Shown: in pieces, positions 34,843-43,583 of the stretch | Layout of the letters: each line of letters opens with the position of its first letter | How positions within the stretch are numbered: position 1 is the stretch's first letter | Assembly (NCBI GenBank): GCA_965224525.1 | Contig: OZ245050.1 | Span: forward strand, 4,154,001 to 4,218,000 | DNA from: Granulosicoccus sp036478565 | GTDB taxonomy: Bacteria > Pseudomonadota > Gammaproteobacteria > Granulosicoccales > Granulosicoccaceae | Length of the DNA stretch: 64,000 nucleotides | Direction: 5' to 3' | The notes under the pieces: model-generated | Database searches by the model: none | Seen by the model: only the letters and a program-made list of their open reading frames with translations | What the model was told of the DNA's origin: nothing | Made by a program: the position numbers and the translations under genes

Positions 34843-36227
34843 AAGCTACCGGGCATGCCATATCCTGGATCTACGGCGAATTCAGAATCGCCAGATTCGT
34901 ACGCGGCAAACTGGTTGAACAGTTCGCTCCGGACTACCTGGTAGAAAGCCCGACTGACTTCGTGAAAGCACTTCGTGAGGCAAAAAAACACATTAGCCTG
35001 AAGGGAACAGGCAACGTTTCTGTGGTTCATGAACATGATCAGCATGTTCACTCCTTTATGAAAGTTCCAGCGATGCGTAAACGCGACCTGGAAAAATATC
35101 TGCAACGAAAAGTCGATCAGGAAAATACTGCTAAAGGCGAGGTCGCCTGGTGTTATCACGAGGCAAAGCACAAGGATGGCGACGATGGCATTCTCCTGCA
35201 CATGTTGCCCAAAAGAATAGTAGATACCACCATGGTAACTTGTACTGCCATGGGCCTTGTACCCAACAGATACGTCCCTCTTACCGAAATCGTCAGCGCC
35301 CATTTACCCACACTGGACTACGAGAAAAATGACGTTATTCTTGTCGTCGCTTTGTTCAGCGAGCGAACTGAAATCGTCGTTGGTTCAGGCGAAGGTGAAG
35401 TGTTTTTCGTTAGAGAATTGGGTTTCGGTACACAAAGCGGACTTGAACAACGTCTGGGTCTGGACATCAATCGAACTGCGCGATACACGAAACAGCAGAC
35501 TGGTAAAATTATTCATGAGGTCATAGTAATAGGGCCTCGGCCTGACAATACTCTGGACTCTCTCAGTGATGTCGTCAGCATTGACATACGGTTGGACGAA
35601 ACATCGAACGATCCGTATTTTTGGGCTCAACAAGCAGCTCATCTTCCAGCGCGACTTTCCGCAAATTTTATCTCCGCCTTTGCGCGGCGCAATATCACCA
35701 AGGAGAGTGTCAAGCGCGCTGGAGTATGGTTGACGTTCAGCCTTCTTATCAGCACATCTATCGTCACGATTACATCTGCCCATACCAAATCACAGAGAAC
35801 AGATAAGCTACTTGAATCAAACAGGATCAATACATTACTTGATTCAGAGCTGAGCGAACTAAAGGGGAAAGTCAGTTTATCGCAGGAAAAAATAGATCGA
35901 CTGCAGGCAATGCGTTCAAACAGCATGAACATGCCAAGTATTTTCCTTTTGCATCTAAGTGGCCTGACGCCCGATTCCGTTGTACTGGAAAATGTAACCA
36001 TCGAGAATAATGTATCGGCATGGACCGTATCTATTCAAGGAGTAGTTAACGGTGATGTCACCGACGTACCTCATATTCTCGGGTCTTTTGAGTCAAATCT
36101 GAAGTCATCTCCCTGGAATATGGTGATTGATGAGAGCTGGAGAAAAAGCTGGATGGATCAATTCAGATCCGGTGCTCTGATTCACCAACAATCAACAAAT
36201 TTCAATATCGCAGGTGCACTGCGATGA
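34839..36227 (+). CDS. MshI-like inner-membrane assembly protein (PilM-PilN fusion)
   Basis: The N-terminal 290 residues resemble an actin-like PilM domain (ARFVRGKLVEQFAPDYLV, KVPAMRKRDLEKYLQRKVDQE, ELGFGTQSGLEQRLGLDI), then a membrane helix at about 300-320 (LTFSLLISTSIVTITS), a coiled coil and a PilN-like ferredoxin-fold tail. PilM and PilN are separate in canonical type IV pili; joined in one chain they resemble MshI or GspL. The ATG at 34839 is chosen because it forms the ATGA overlap with the preceding stop; an in-frame ATG at 34827 is possible. The pairing with the next gene supports an alignment-complex role. Confidence 0.72.
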   Translation: MKATGHAISWIYGEFRIARFVRGKLVEQFAPDYLVESPTDFVKALREAKKHISLKGTGNVSVVHEHDQHVHSFMKVPAMRKRDLEKYLQRKVDQENTAKGEVAWCYHEAKHKDGDDGILLHMLPKRIVDTTMVTCTAMGLVPNRYVPLTEIVSAHLPTLDYEKNDVILVVALFSERTEIVVGSGEGEVFFVRELGFGTQSGLEQRLGLDINRTARYTKQQTGKIIHEVIVIGPRPDNTLDSLSDVVSIDIRLDETSNDPYFWAQQAAHLPARLSANFISAFARRNITKESVKRAGVWLTFSLLISTSIVTITSAHTKSQRTDKLLESNRINTLLDSELSELKGKVSLSQEKIDRLQAMRSNSMNMPSIFLLHLSGLTPDSVVLENVTIENNVSAWTVSIQGVVNGDVTDVPHILGSFESNLKSSPWNMVIDESWRKSWMDQFRSGALIHQQSTNFNIAGALR

Positions 36228-36994
36228 GTCAGGCTGCACATGAAATCCCGGGTCTTGACATCGATTCCGGCGCAATGGCAGCACTCGAGGATGAGTTATC
36301 CTCGGCAAAGTCTGTCAGGTCGGTAAAAAATCCACTCCAACTACTTGTTGAAGACATGTCAGACAAGATGTTCATGAGCTTTGCCACTAGCGTGGCAACA
36401 CTTGCGGTCATTACAATATGCGTTGCTCTTATCGCCTGGAACTTACTCTATCGATCTCCCGATTTAAATCAACTAAACACTCTGGACTACGACATACAGG
36501 AAAAACGGCTACTGGTCAACGATCTGACAACAAGTCTAGGCGCAATAAACGACCAGGAAATAGACTATCAGATAGATGCTGAGTATAAACGTATATTTAA
36601 TAGCTACCACCAACTTGCTATATGGATGAACGAGGCTGGTGAACTGGCCACCGCTTTGAACCTGGACATGTCGTACCGTGTTGGCAATATCGGGAAAACG
36701 AAAATACGCGGCACAATTGAAGTACCTATAACGCTGACATTCGTATCTGCAACCAAGAATGAGGAATCGGTCTTTTCCAATTCAATGGAACTGATTAAAC
36801 AGCTCCTTTCAGAAAACTGGCATCTGGACATCGTTTCCACAAAAGCCATCGGAAACCCAAGCGGCCTGTCTTCACTACAAACAACTTTTCAGGTATGGGT
36901 TTCCGCAGGAAGTAGTACTGAAGCAGCCAATATGGAGGCCTTGAGCAAAACCACAGATCGGAACAAAAGGATTAATGAAGAATTTACTCAATAA
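36224..36994 (+). CDS. PilO/MshJ-like inner-membrane assembly protein
   Basis: A bitopic protein of 256 residues: an N-terminal cytoplasmic piece of about 50 residues, one membrane helix at about 55-74 (ATSVATLAVITICVALIAWNLL), then a coiled-coil region (YDIQEKRLLVNDLTTSLGAI) and a ferredoxin-like periplasmic part with IRGTIEVPITLTFV. This is the shape of PilO/MshJ, which pairs with the PilN-like domain of the preceding gene. The long N-terminal tail is unusual. It overlaps the previous gene by 4 bp and the next by 20 bp. Assignment rests on architecture and position. Confidence 0.62.
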   Translation: MSQAAHEIPGLDIDSGAMAALEDELSSAKSVRSVKNPLQLLVEDMSDKMFMSFATSVATLAVITICVALIAWNLLYRSPDLNQLNTLDYDIQEKRLLVNDLTTSLGAINDQEIDYQIDAEYKRIFNSYHQLAIWMNEAGELATALNLDMSYRVGNIGKTKIRGTIEVPITLTFVSATKNEESVFSNSMELIKQLLSENWHLDIVSTKAIGNPSGLSSLQTTFQVWVSAGSSTEAANMEALSKTTDRNKRINEEFTQ

Positions 36995-37511
36995 TCCACG
37001 CTTTGTTGCCATCATGTGTATTCTCGCATTCGCAGCATTAGCGCGTACAGGATATCAACTGGCCTTCAGTGGCGCTTATTCTGAGCTTGGCAATTCAGAA
37101 GTCACCGCTGTCGACCCGATGGGCGGCGAATACTACCAAGCATCTACGAACACCACACATCAAACGACAAACAGTATCGTACAGCGAGAACTGATTACCT
37201 GGTTGTCTACACCACCAAGAGACCCATTTGCACCGACATCTGTAAAGAGTTCGATTCCGCTACTTGCGAGCGCTCTTCGACAGGCTGCTGCCCCCCGAAG
37301 AAGTGAGACTCGAGATTACACCACCCCTGTAAAGCTACCGGTTTTAAAGGCGCTGTTTCATAACAACCACAATGGCAAGGCTGTTATCGACGGGCGGTTA
37401 CTCGAAGTCGGTGATCACGTATCGGGGTTCAGTGTATTGGTAATCACCGACAAGTTCGTTGTACTGGAAAAGCATGGTCGTCACTTTACATTACGCCCCA
37501 TCAGATCGTAG
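36975..37511 (+). CDS. PilP/MshK-like periplasmic protein
   Basis: A 178-residue bitopic protein: membrane helix at about 10-28 (FVAIMCILAFAALARTGYQLA), a flexible linker, WLSTPPRDPFAP near residue 78, and a small beta domain at the C-terminus (LKALFHNNHNGKAVIDGRLLEVGDHVSGFSVLVITDKFVVLEKHG). The RDPF motif and the GKAVIDGRLLEVGD strands are typical of the PilP/GspC HR domain that docks on the secretin. It replaces gspC in this system. It starts inside the end of the PilO-like gene (20-bp overlap; AAAGGA site before the ATG) and precedes the secretin by 12 bp. Confidence 0.7.
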   Translation: MKNLLNNPRFVAIMCILAFAALARTGYQLAFSGAYSELGNSEVTAVDPMGGEYYQASTNTTHQTTNSIVQRELITWLSTPPRDPFAPTSVKSSIPLLASALRQAAAPRRSETRDYTTPVKLPVLKALFHNNHNGKAVIDGRLLEVGDHVSGFSVLVITDKFVVLEKHGRHFTLRPIRS

Positions 37512-37523
37512 AGCAAAATAACA

Positions 37524-39059
37524 ATGAAACACAAATTAGAGTATCTGCTTATTGCTGCAACGGTTTCGATAATTAGTGGCTGCGCGACAAGTTCTGCAGA
37601 GAAAGAAAAAATAATATTTCCTCAATACCACCAAACCCAACATCTACCGGTTATAACTGACAAAATAAGACCGTCTCCGCTGAAATTGAGTTTACTTACA
37701 CGCCTGCCCCAACCCAAGCCGATATCAACGCTAACAGACAGTGAAAGCGAAAACAAATACAGTTTTGTGATTTCAAATATGGAAGTGCACGAGGCGCTAC
37801 GTCTATTCGCAAGTGCATACGATCTGAATATCGTCGTTGATAATGATGTCGAGGGTATTCTAGACGTGGAATTCCACAGCTTACCGCTAAAGCAGGCTAT
37901 CCCTCTAATGCTTGGCTCCAGCAACTATTACTGGGAAGTTAAGGATGGCATCATTCAAGTTCATTCTCAGGAAACACGACAGTTTGCAGTGGACTACTTG
38001 AGATTACTAAGAAAAGGCGAAGGGAGCAGCTCTGCCACTGTCACTTCCGGCAGCAGCGCGAGCTCGGAGTCAGGTGGACAGTCCGGCGGTGAGGCCGGCA
38101 GCGTATCTATTACCCACACCGACGAAGTGAATTTCTGGGAAGAGCTCGAAGCACAGCTCAAGGCACTTGCCAGTCCCACCGGTCGTATCGTAATAAGCAA
38201 ACTAGCGGGTACGGTCGTGGTTAGCGATCAACATGCACGCGTTGAAGAAATTGCAAATTATCTCGCGCAGATTCAACAGGCAGTACATCGACAAGTTGAC
38301 ATCCAGGTGACAATAATTGAAGTCTCGCTGGACGACAGCTCCGCTCTTGGCGTCAATTGGACTAGAATCGCAGATGCTATGGATCCCACTAACACGGTAA
38401 GCCTGAATATCAACGGCAGAGTTACAACACCCGCAGGCGGCATACCAGCCAAACCCCAGGTTCTTGGTCTTACCTACAAAAATACCAGCTCTGACAACCA
38501 GGTATCAGCGCTTATTTCAGCGTTGCAGGAGCAGGGAAACGTACAGGTGGTATCTCAGCCGCACATACGCACGATAAACAATCAGACTTCACTGATAAAG
38601 GTTGGTACCGATCGCACATTTTTTCGCCGTGAACAATCTACCGATTCTACATCCGCAGGCTCAATAACAACGGCCACCGACATCGCGCAAGTTGTAACCG
38701 AGGGGGTTGTGCTTTCTATAACGCCACAGATTTCAGCGAACGGCTGGATTCTAATGGACATATCTCCAGTGGTCACTCGAGTTTCCAGTGTTGCAACCGT
38801 TCTAGGTAATTCCGGAAATGTACAATCGTCTGCACCGAACCTGGATGTCGCTCAGGTGACATCATTGGTCCGGGCACGCAGTGGAGAGCCCGTGGTTATT
38901 GGTGGTCTGATTCAAACCCAGGAAAGCATTACTGAACGAAACATTCCTGGCACCCGATGGATGGGGGCCTTTAAAAATCTCGCTGGGGGGACATACAAGT
39001 CTATGGTCAAAAAAGAGCTGATCATGGTAGTTACACCTGTCATTGTCGCATCTGAGTAG
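37524..39059 (+). CDS. MshL-type secretin (outer-membrane pore)
   Basis: This is the gated outer-membrane channel through which the filament or substrate passes. It has a lipoprotein signal peptide with the lipobox ISGC (Cys20), a secretin N0/STN-like domain (about 85-145, YSFVISNMEVHEALRLFASAYDLN), a serine/glycine linker, an N1/KH-like domain and the secretin core from about residue 255 to the end. The core contains VDIQVTIIEVSLDDSSALGVNW, VSQPHIRTINNQTSLIKVG and GEPVVIGGLIQ. The N-terminal order and the LRL..GEG linker match MshL rather than GspD. At 511 residues it is compact. It follows the MshK-like gene by 12 bp. Confidence 0.88.
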   Translation: MKHKLEYLLIAATVSIISGCATSSAEKEKIIFPQYHQTQHLPVITDKIRPSPLKLSLLTRLPQPKPISTLTDSESENKYSFVISNMEVHEALRLFASAYDLNIVVDNDVEGILDVEFHSLPLKQAIPLMLGSSNYYWEVKDGIIQVHSQETRQFAVDYLRLLRKGEGSSSATVTSGSSASSESGGQSGGEAGSVSITHTDEVNFWEELEAQLKALASPTGRIVISKLAGTVVVSDQHARVEEIANYLAQIQQAVHRQVDIQVTIIEVSLDDSSALGVNWTRIADAMDPTNTVSLNINGRVTTPAGGIPAKPQVLGLTYKNTSSDNQVSALISALQEQGNVQVVSQPHIRTINNQTSLIKVGTDRTFFRREQSTDSTSAGSITTATDIAQVVTEGVVLSITPQISANGWILMDISPVVTRVSSVATVLGNSGNVQSSAPNLDVAQVTSLVRARSGEPVVIGGLIQTQESITERNIPGTRWMGAFKNLAGGTYKSMVKKELIMVVTPVIVASE

Positions 39060-39068
39060 AGAACTAAT

Positions 39069-39923
39069 ATGAAAATTTTTAACAATGCTACAACTCTGGT
39101 TATCATTGGGCTGTTTTCAGCTACTAATCTGTTTGGCGGCGCAACCGATTCAGGTTCCAAAAACAGTACTCAGGAATTACACGCGCCTGATAAAGTGATA
39201 GCAGTTGTCAATAAGACAAATATAAAATACGGAAAATCGAACCGAACAAGCCCCGCTGTTGCCAGAGTACCAACGAAAAAGATCATGCCCGCTGCCAGCA
39301 AGCAAGAGCAGCAGTTCAGTAAGTTAAAAGCCAGCCTGCAAGGTCCCGAGGGTCTGCTGCACCTGGGTGAAATACGTCAGTTCGTCACTACCTGGCCAGA
39401 ACACACATTGGCTCGATTATGGTTGATCAGAGGACTGATAAACAAAGGCGCTGTTGACGAAGCTGTTAGCCTACTTGGCGAACAAGGAAAATGGAAAGAA
39501 TCTGATTGGCAAGTTGGCTTCTGGAAAGCCAATGTACAGATTTTGGCTGGCGAACTGGAACTTGCCAAAGCTGAAATGAATTCAGCATTTGTCAACGAAT
39601 CCAAGAACACCGATATCTGGGTACAGCGGGCCGTACTTGAACAGGAGTCCGGAAATCATCAGGTTGCTATCCAACTTTTGCGTATTGCAGTCAAGCTGAA
39701 TCCGGATCATGCACTGGCTAATCTGAATCTCGGCCACAGCCTTGAACACGAGTCGCTGATACCAGAAGCTCTGGCCGCCTACCAGAATTTTCTGACCAGC
39801 GACAACTCACAGCTATACCATCTTCGAGTTCCGGTTTTGAATCACATTGGCGAACTGGTAAAATTCGTGGCTTCGAGACAAACCTCTACTACCGGCTACT
39901 TACCCACACACACTCAACCATAA
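39069..39923 (+). CDS. TPR protein, MshN-like, end of operon
   Basis: A 284-residue protein with an N-terminal hydrophobic stretch (about 8-24, TLVIIGLFSATNLFGG) that may be an uncleaved anchor or a signal peptide, a charged linker, then four or so TPR units (about 95-255: LIRGLINKGAVDEAVSLL, WKANVQILAGELELAKAEM, WVQRAVLEQESGNHQVAIQLL, LNLGHSLEHESLIPEALAAY). In the MSHA locus MshN occupies this position and helps assemble the secretin complex. It starts 9 bp after the secretin and closes the operon; a G/C hairpin lies downstream at 39999-40016. Confidence 0.75.
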   Translation: MKIFNNATTLVIIGLFSATNLFGGATDSGSKNSTQELHAPDKVIAVVNKTNIKYGKSNRTSPAVARVPTKKIMPAASKQEQQFSKLKASLQGPEGLLHLGEIRQFVTTWPEHTLARLWLIRGLINKGAVDEAVSLLGEQGKWKESDWQVGFWKANVQILAGELELAKAEMNSAFVNESKNTDIWVQRAVLEQESGNHQVAIQLLRIAVKLNPDHALANLNLGHSLEHESLIPEALAAYQNFLTSDNSQLYHLRVPVLNHIGELVKFVASRQTSTTGYLPTHTQP

Positions 39924-39998
39924 CCTCCCTGGCTCGGATCACTGCCAATGCGAAAATTCAGACTCAACGAACCGCCAATACACTGTAAATAACCCTTT

Positions 39999-40016
39999 CC
40001 CCCGGCAAAGCGGGGG
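39999..40016 (+). terminator. GC-rich hairpin downstream of the pilus operon
   Basis: CCCCCG, the loop GCAAAG, then CGGGGG: a perfect 6-bp stem 75 bp after the TPR gene stop. The following bases (ACTCCCGATTTTCC) hold a short T-run, so it may act as a weak rho-independent terminator. The rest of the 262-bp gap to the DUF2244 gene shows nothing else convincing. Confidence 0.4.
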
Positions 40017-40185
40017 ACTCCCGATTTTCCTGGTCGCCCAACCACTGGTGTCGTCTGGCTTTTATGCAGCATTTTATTGTAAGCTTGGCTAAGCGGCATT
40101 CCTCACAGGGCCAATATGCAACGTGGTTGCAGTTAATAGCCTACGCTTGGTTACCAACCTGCTATAGAGGTAAGGAGACTCAGAT

Positions 40186-40725
40186 TTGGCCGACAGCACT
40201 ATCCAAACAAAAGCTGACTCCAAGTCACAGGCACAGCAGAATGGCGCATCAAGGTGTTTTGTGATCCGACCCAATGCTTCAATGAGTCCCAAGAGTGCAT
40301 TGATTGTCTTTTTGGGTTTTGTGTTTTTGTCAGGCGCTATTCTGGTTCGATGCGTTTTGCTTGGCGCTTGGGTGGTGATTCCATTTACGCTTATTGAAGT
40401 TGTGTTTCTGGGTAGTGTTTTTTGGTGGGTGCTACGAAGCAATCAGTTTACCGAAACTATTCTCTATAACAAACACGAGTTAAAGGTTATTCGGAAAACC
40501 CATCGGCGGTTAAATGAATGGGCCTTTCAACCTTGTTGGTCACAGGTAGTTCTGCAGCCTGGTGACCATGCCTGGTACCCGGACCGTTTGCTTATTCGCT
40601 CGCATGGACAAACTCTGGAAATTGGCATGTGCTTGACTGTTCCCGAGAAAACTTCTCTAGCGAAAACCTTGAGAGTACTTTTGCCGTCAGGCAATTCAGT
40701 CTCAGCGTCCGGAAAATCTTTATAG
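40186..40725 (+). CDS. DUF2244 inner-membrane protein
   Basis: A 179-residue protein with two adjacent membrane helices (about 38-58 ALIVFLGFVFLSGAILV and 62-84 LLGAWVVIPFTLIEVVFL) and a C-terminal soluble part (HAWYPDRLLIRSHGQTLEIGMCL), the DUF2244 pattern seen in many Proteobacteria, commonly near cytochrome oxidase genes though not here. Start is TTG at 40186, supported by a good AAGGAG Shine-Dalgarno 8 bases upstream; no ATG fits as well. The function is unknown. It converges with recG. Confidence 0.78.
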   Translation: MADSTIQTKADSKSQAQQNGASRCFVIRPNASMSPKSALIVFLGFVFLSGAILVRCVLLGAWVVIPFTLIEVVFLGSVFWWVLRSNQFTETILYNKHELKVIRKTHRRLNEWAFQPCWSQVVLQPGDHAWYPDRLLIRSHGQTLEIGMCLTVPEKTSLAKTLRVLLPSGNSVSASGKSL

Positions 40726-40814
40726 AACCGCTAAGGGCTGGCTCATTCCGGCTTTGTCTGCTCTGACAACATCAGGAAATTTTTCAGCCCTGAACCTAGC
40801 CGAACATTTTCCAT

Positions 40815-42980
40815 TCATACGCCACCATAGTCTTTCTTCTCTTCGCCAATCCATCGCCGGACGAGTCCATCAACCTGCGCCGGATACCTTTCCAGAAGCT
40901 GGTCGCTGATCGTACTGACATCGTCCAGTAAATCGCTGTCGCGCCCCAGTTCTGCAATTCGAAATTCCGCCAGACCGGTTTGCCTGGTGCCGAGTACTTC
41001 ACCCGCACCACGAAGCTCCAGATCCTTCTGGGCAATAACAAAGCCATCGTTGGTATCACGCATGATGCCAATTCGTTGCCGCGCATTATTGGACAAAGGC
41101 GCTTGATAGATCAGGATGCAACTGCTCTGAGCATCACCCCGCCCGACACGTCCACGTAACTGATGGAGCTGGGACAAACCCAAACGTTCGGCGTTTTCAA
41201 TGATCATCAAGGATGCATTAGGTACATCAACCCCCACTTCAATAACGGTGGTAGCAACCAGCAAATCAATATCGCGCGCCTTGAACGCCTGCATGATCAC
41301 TTCCTTGTCACGCGACTTGAGCCGCCCGTGGACCAAGCCAATTCGATGCTGCGGCAGCAAGGACTCAAGCATTTCCACTGTATCTTCTGCAGCCTCCGCC
41401 TGAAGCGACTCAGATTCCTCTATCAAAGTACAGACCCAATACACTTGCCTGCCTTCATCAATTGCTGCACCTACCCGTTGCACAACTTCACCACGTCGTG
41501 CACCATCAACCGCTACGGTTGTCACCGGTTTACGGCCCGGCGGCAATTCGTTAATGACAGACACATCAAGATCTGCATAGGCTGTCATGGCAAGGGTACG
41601 CGGAATGGGTGTTGCAGTCATGATCAACTGATGCGGTAGAGTTACAACACCAGCATCTGCAAGCTGATGTTCAACCAGCGAATCATGAGCTAAATCGCCA
41701 ACGTTTGAATGCCCGGCCTTGTTACGCAAGGCCATGCGTTGATGCACACCAAAGCGATGCTGCTCATCAATAATGACAAGACCAAGGTTTTTGAACACCA
41801 CATCTTTCTGGAATAGTGCATGCGTACCGACAATGATTCGCTGTCGACCCATGGCTATCGCTTCAATAGCATCACGCCGCTGCGCGGATCGCAGCTTGCC
41901 GGTTAGCCAGCCCACATCTATACCCAGCCTTTCGAACCAGTTCGAGAAATTAAGCAGATGTTGCTCGGCAAGTATTTCAGTCGGCGCCATCAGCGCCACT
42001 TGAAAGCCGGCCTCGACCGCTGCGGCAGCGGCTAACGCTGCGACGATAGTTTTTCCAGAGCCCACATCACCCTGAACCAGACGTAACATTGGCTCTGTGG
42101 ATGCCATATCATCCAGCGCTTCCTGCAATACTCGCTCCTGCGCAGCAGTCAGCGAAAAGTCCAGACTGTCCTTTAATTGACTGGCAACAGAACTCTGCAG
42201 CGGTATCCGGGGTGCCCGTTGTTCTTGCGCTCGAACCCGCAACAAACGCAATCCAAGACGATGCGCGACAAGTTCTTCCAGCGCAAGACGTCGGTGCGCT
42301 GGATGCAGCCCATCCATCAAGGCCTGCACGTCCACACCCGGTGGGGGTCGATGCACAATTTTCAGCGCCGTCACCAGATCAGGCAAATCTGTATGAGCCA
42401 TCAGCGACGATGGCAACCAGTCTCTCAATTCATGCTGTTGAAGTAATGCCAATGCCTGATCGGTCAGTTTGCGTAAGGTTCGCTGTTGTATTCCTTCAGT
42501 AGCCGGATAAAACGGGGTCAAGGTGTTGTTGAGCACCGCATCTGTTTCATCAGCTTTTAGCAAGCAATATTCGGGATGCACTATCTCCAGCATACCCGGT
42601 CCACGCCGGACTTCACCGAAACACTGAATTCGTGCACCACGCTCAAACTGCTTGACTTGCGCCTGGCTGAAATGGAAAAAGCGCAACGTCATCGAACCGG
42701 TACCATCGGCAATTCGTACCAGTAGCGAACGGCGGCGGCGCATCACAACATCGGCAACGGCAACCTCGCCACGCACCACGGCCTCTCGACCTGGCTGCAA
42801 ACTGCCAATAGGTGATAGCCGCGTTCTATCCTGATATCGAAACGGCAGATGGAACAGAACATCCTGCACCGAGCGAACTCCCAGCGTCGCCAGCTTCTCT
42901 GCCATGGCCTGGCCTACACCCTTGAGACGCGTAACTTCCTGGGTTTCAAGCGCGGATGAAGGCACCGCGTCAGGACTCAT
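40815..42980 (-). CDS. recG: ATP-dependent DNA helicase RecG
   Basis: This helicase remodels stalled forks and Holliday junctions. The N-terminal wedge domain contains a helix-hairpin-helix-like start (TRLKGVGQAMAEKLATLGV) and an OB-fold (GREAVVRGEVAVADVVMRRRR). The helicase core has Walker A GDVGSGKT with K310, the DEQH box at D405 (IIDEQHRFGVHQR), MTATPIPRTLAM and the C-terminal QLRGRVGRGDAQSSCIL motif VI. The 721 residues are slightly longer than the usual 690. It is the last gene of the gmk-rpoZ-spoT-ridA-recG cluster, 145 bp after ridA. Confidence 0.96.
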   Translation of the reverse strand: MSPDAVPSSALETQEVTRLKGVGQAMAEKLATLGVRSVQDVLFHLPFRYQDRTRLSPIGSLQPGREAVVRGEVAVADVVMRRRRSLLVRIADGTGSMTLRFFHFSQAQVKQFERGARIQCFGEVRRGPGMLEIVHPEYCLLKADETDAVLNNTLTPFYPATEGIQQRTLRKLTDQALALLQQHELRDWLPSSLMAHTDLPDLVTALKIVHRPPPGVDVQALMDGLHPAHRRLALEELVAHRLGLRLLRVRAQEQRAPRIPLQSSVASQLKDSLDFSLTAAQERVLQEALDDMASTEPMLRLVQGDVGSGKTIVAALAAAAAVEAGFQVALMAPTEILAEQHLLNFSNWFERLGIDVGWLTGKLRSAQRRDAIEAIAMGRQRIIVGTHALFQKDVVFKNLGLVIIDEQHRFGVHQRMALRNKAGHSNVGDLAHDSLVEHQLADAGVVTLPHQLIMTATPIPRTLAMTAYADLDVSVINELPPGRKPVTTVAVDGARRGEVVQRVGAAIDEGRQVYWVCTLIEESESLQAEAAEDTVEMLESLLPQHRIGLVHGRLKSRDKEVIMQAFKARDIDLLVATTVIEVGVDVPNASLMIIENAERLGLSQLHQLRGRVGRGDAQSSCILIYQAPLSNNARQRIGIMRDTNDGFVIAQKDLELRGAGEVLGTRQTGLAEFRIAELGRDSDLLDDVSTISDQLLERYPAQVDGLVRRWIGEEKKDYGGV

Positions 42981-43125
42981 CAGTTCCCCGTCTGAATTCG
43001 AGCGCCATAACTAGGGTGATATCAGTAGCACAATCGCTGACCCTCTCCTGAACAATCCACGGATACGGTTGTTATCAGAAACACTCATGACTACCGATGC
43101 ACTTCGAAAGTTTAATTCAATCCGG

Positions 43126-43512
43126 CTACTGACCAAGATACATGATGCCTTCAACTTCAACGGCCACATCGCGCGGCAATGACGCAACGCCAATGGCGGC
43201 TCGTGCCGGATACGGTTCATCGAATCGCTCAGCCATGACCTCGTTGACCAAGGGAAAGTCTGCCAAGTCTGTCAGATAGACGTTGAGTTTGACAACTTGT
43301 GCAAAGCTACCGCCGGCAGCCTGACATACCGCTTCGAGATTATCAAACACCTGCACGATTTGCGTACGCACATCGTCGCTTACCAGCTCCATTGTATTGG
43401 GCAGCAGTGGAATAGCACCTGATAGATAGACAGTATCACCGGCTTTGACCGCCTGGGAATAGGCACCGATAGCGCCAGGCGCTTTGTCTGTTTTGACAAT
43501 CTTGCGAGTCAT
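43126..43512 (-). CDS. ridA: RidA family reactive intermediate deaminase
   Basis: It hydrolyses enamine/imine intermediates such as 2-aminoacrylate made by PLP enzymes. The 128-residue trimeric protein shows APGAIGAYSQAVKAGDTVYLSGAIPL, a VVKLNVYLTDLADF motif, the catalytic arginine in YPARAAIGVASLPRD and VEVEGIMYL at the end. The ATG at 43512 (MTRKIVKTDK) is used because an upstream extension of 17 residues has no family counterpart. It stands between spoT (72 bp before) and recG. A threonine-dehydratase-like PLP enzyme that could produce its substrates is encoded at 54913. Confidence 0.93.
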   Translation of the reverse strand: MTRKIVKTDKAPGAIGAYSQAVKAGDTVYLSGAIPLLPNTMELVSDDVRTQIVQVFDNLEAVCQAAGGSFAQVVKLNVYLTDLADFPLVNEVMAERFDEPYPARAAIGVASLPRDVAVEVEGIMYLGQ

Positions 43513-43583
43513 GCGATATTTCCTGATGTTGATTGTTGTGGCGCTGGAGCAACTGGAGCACATCTTTGCCGATGCAGCACTTC

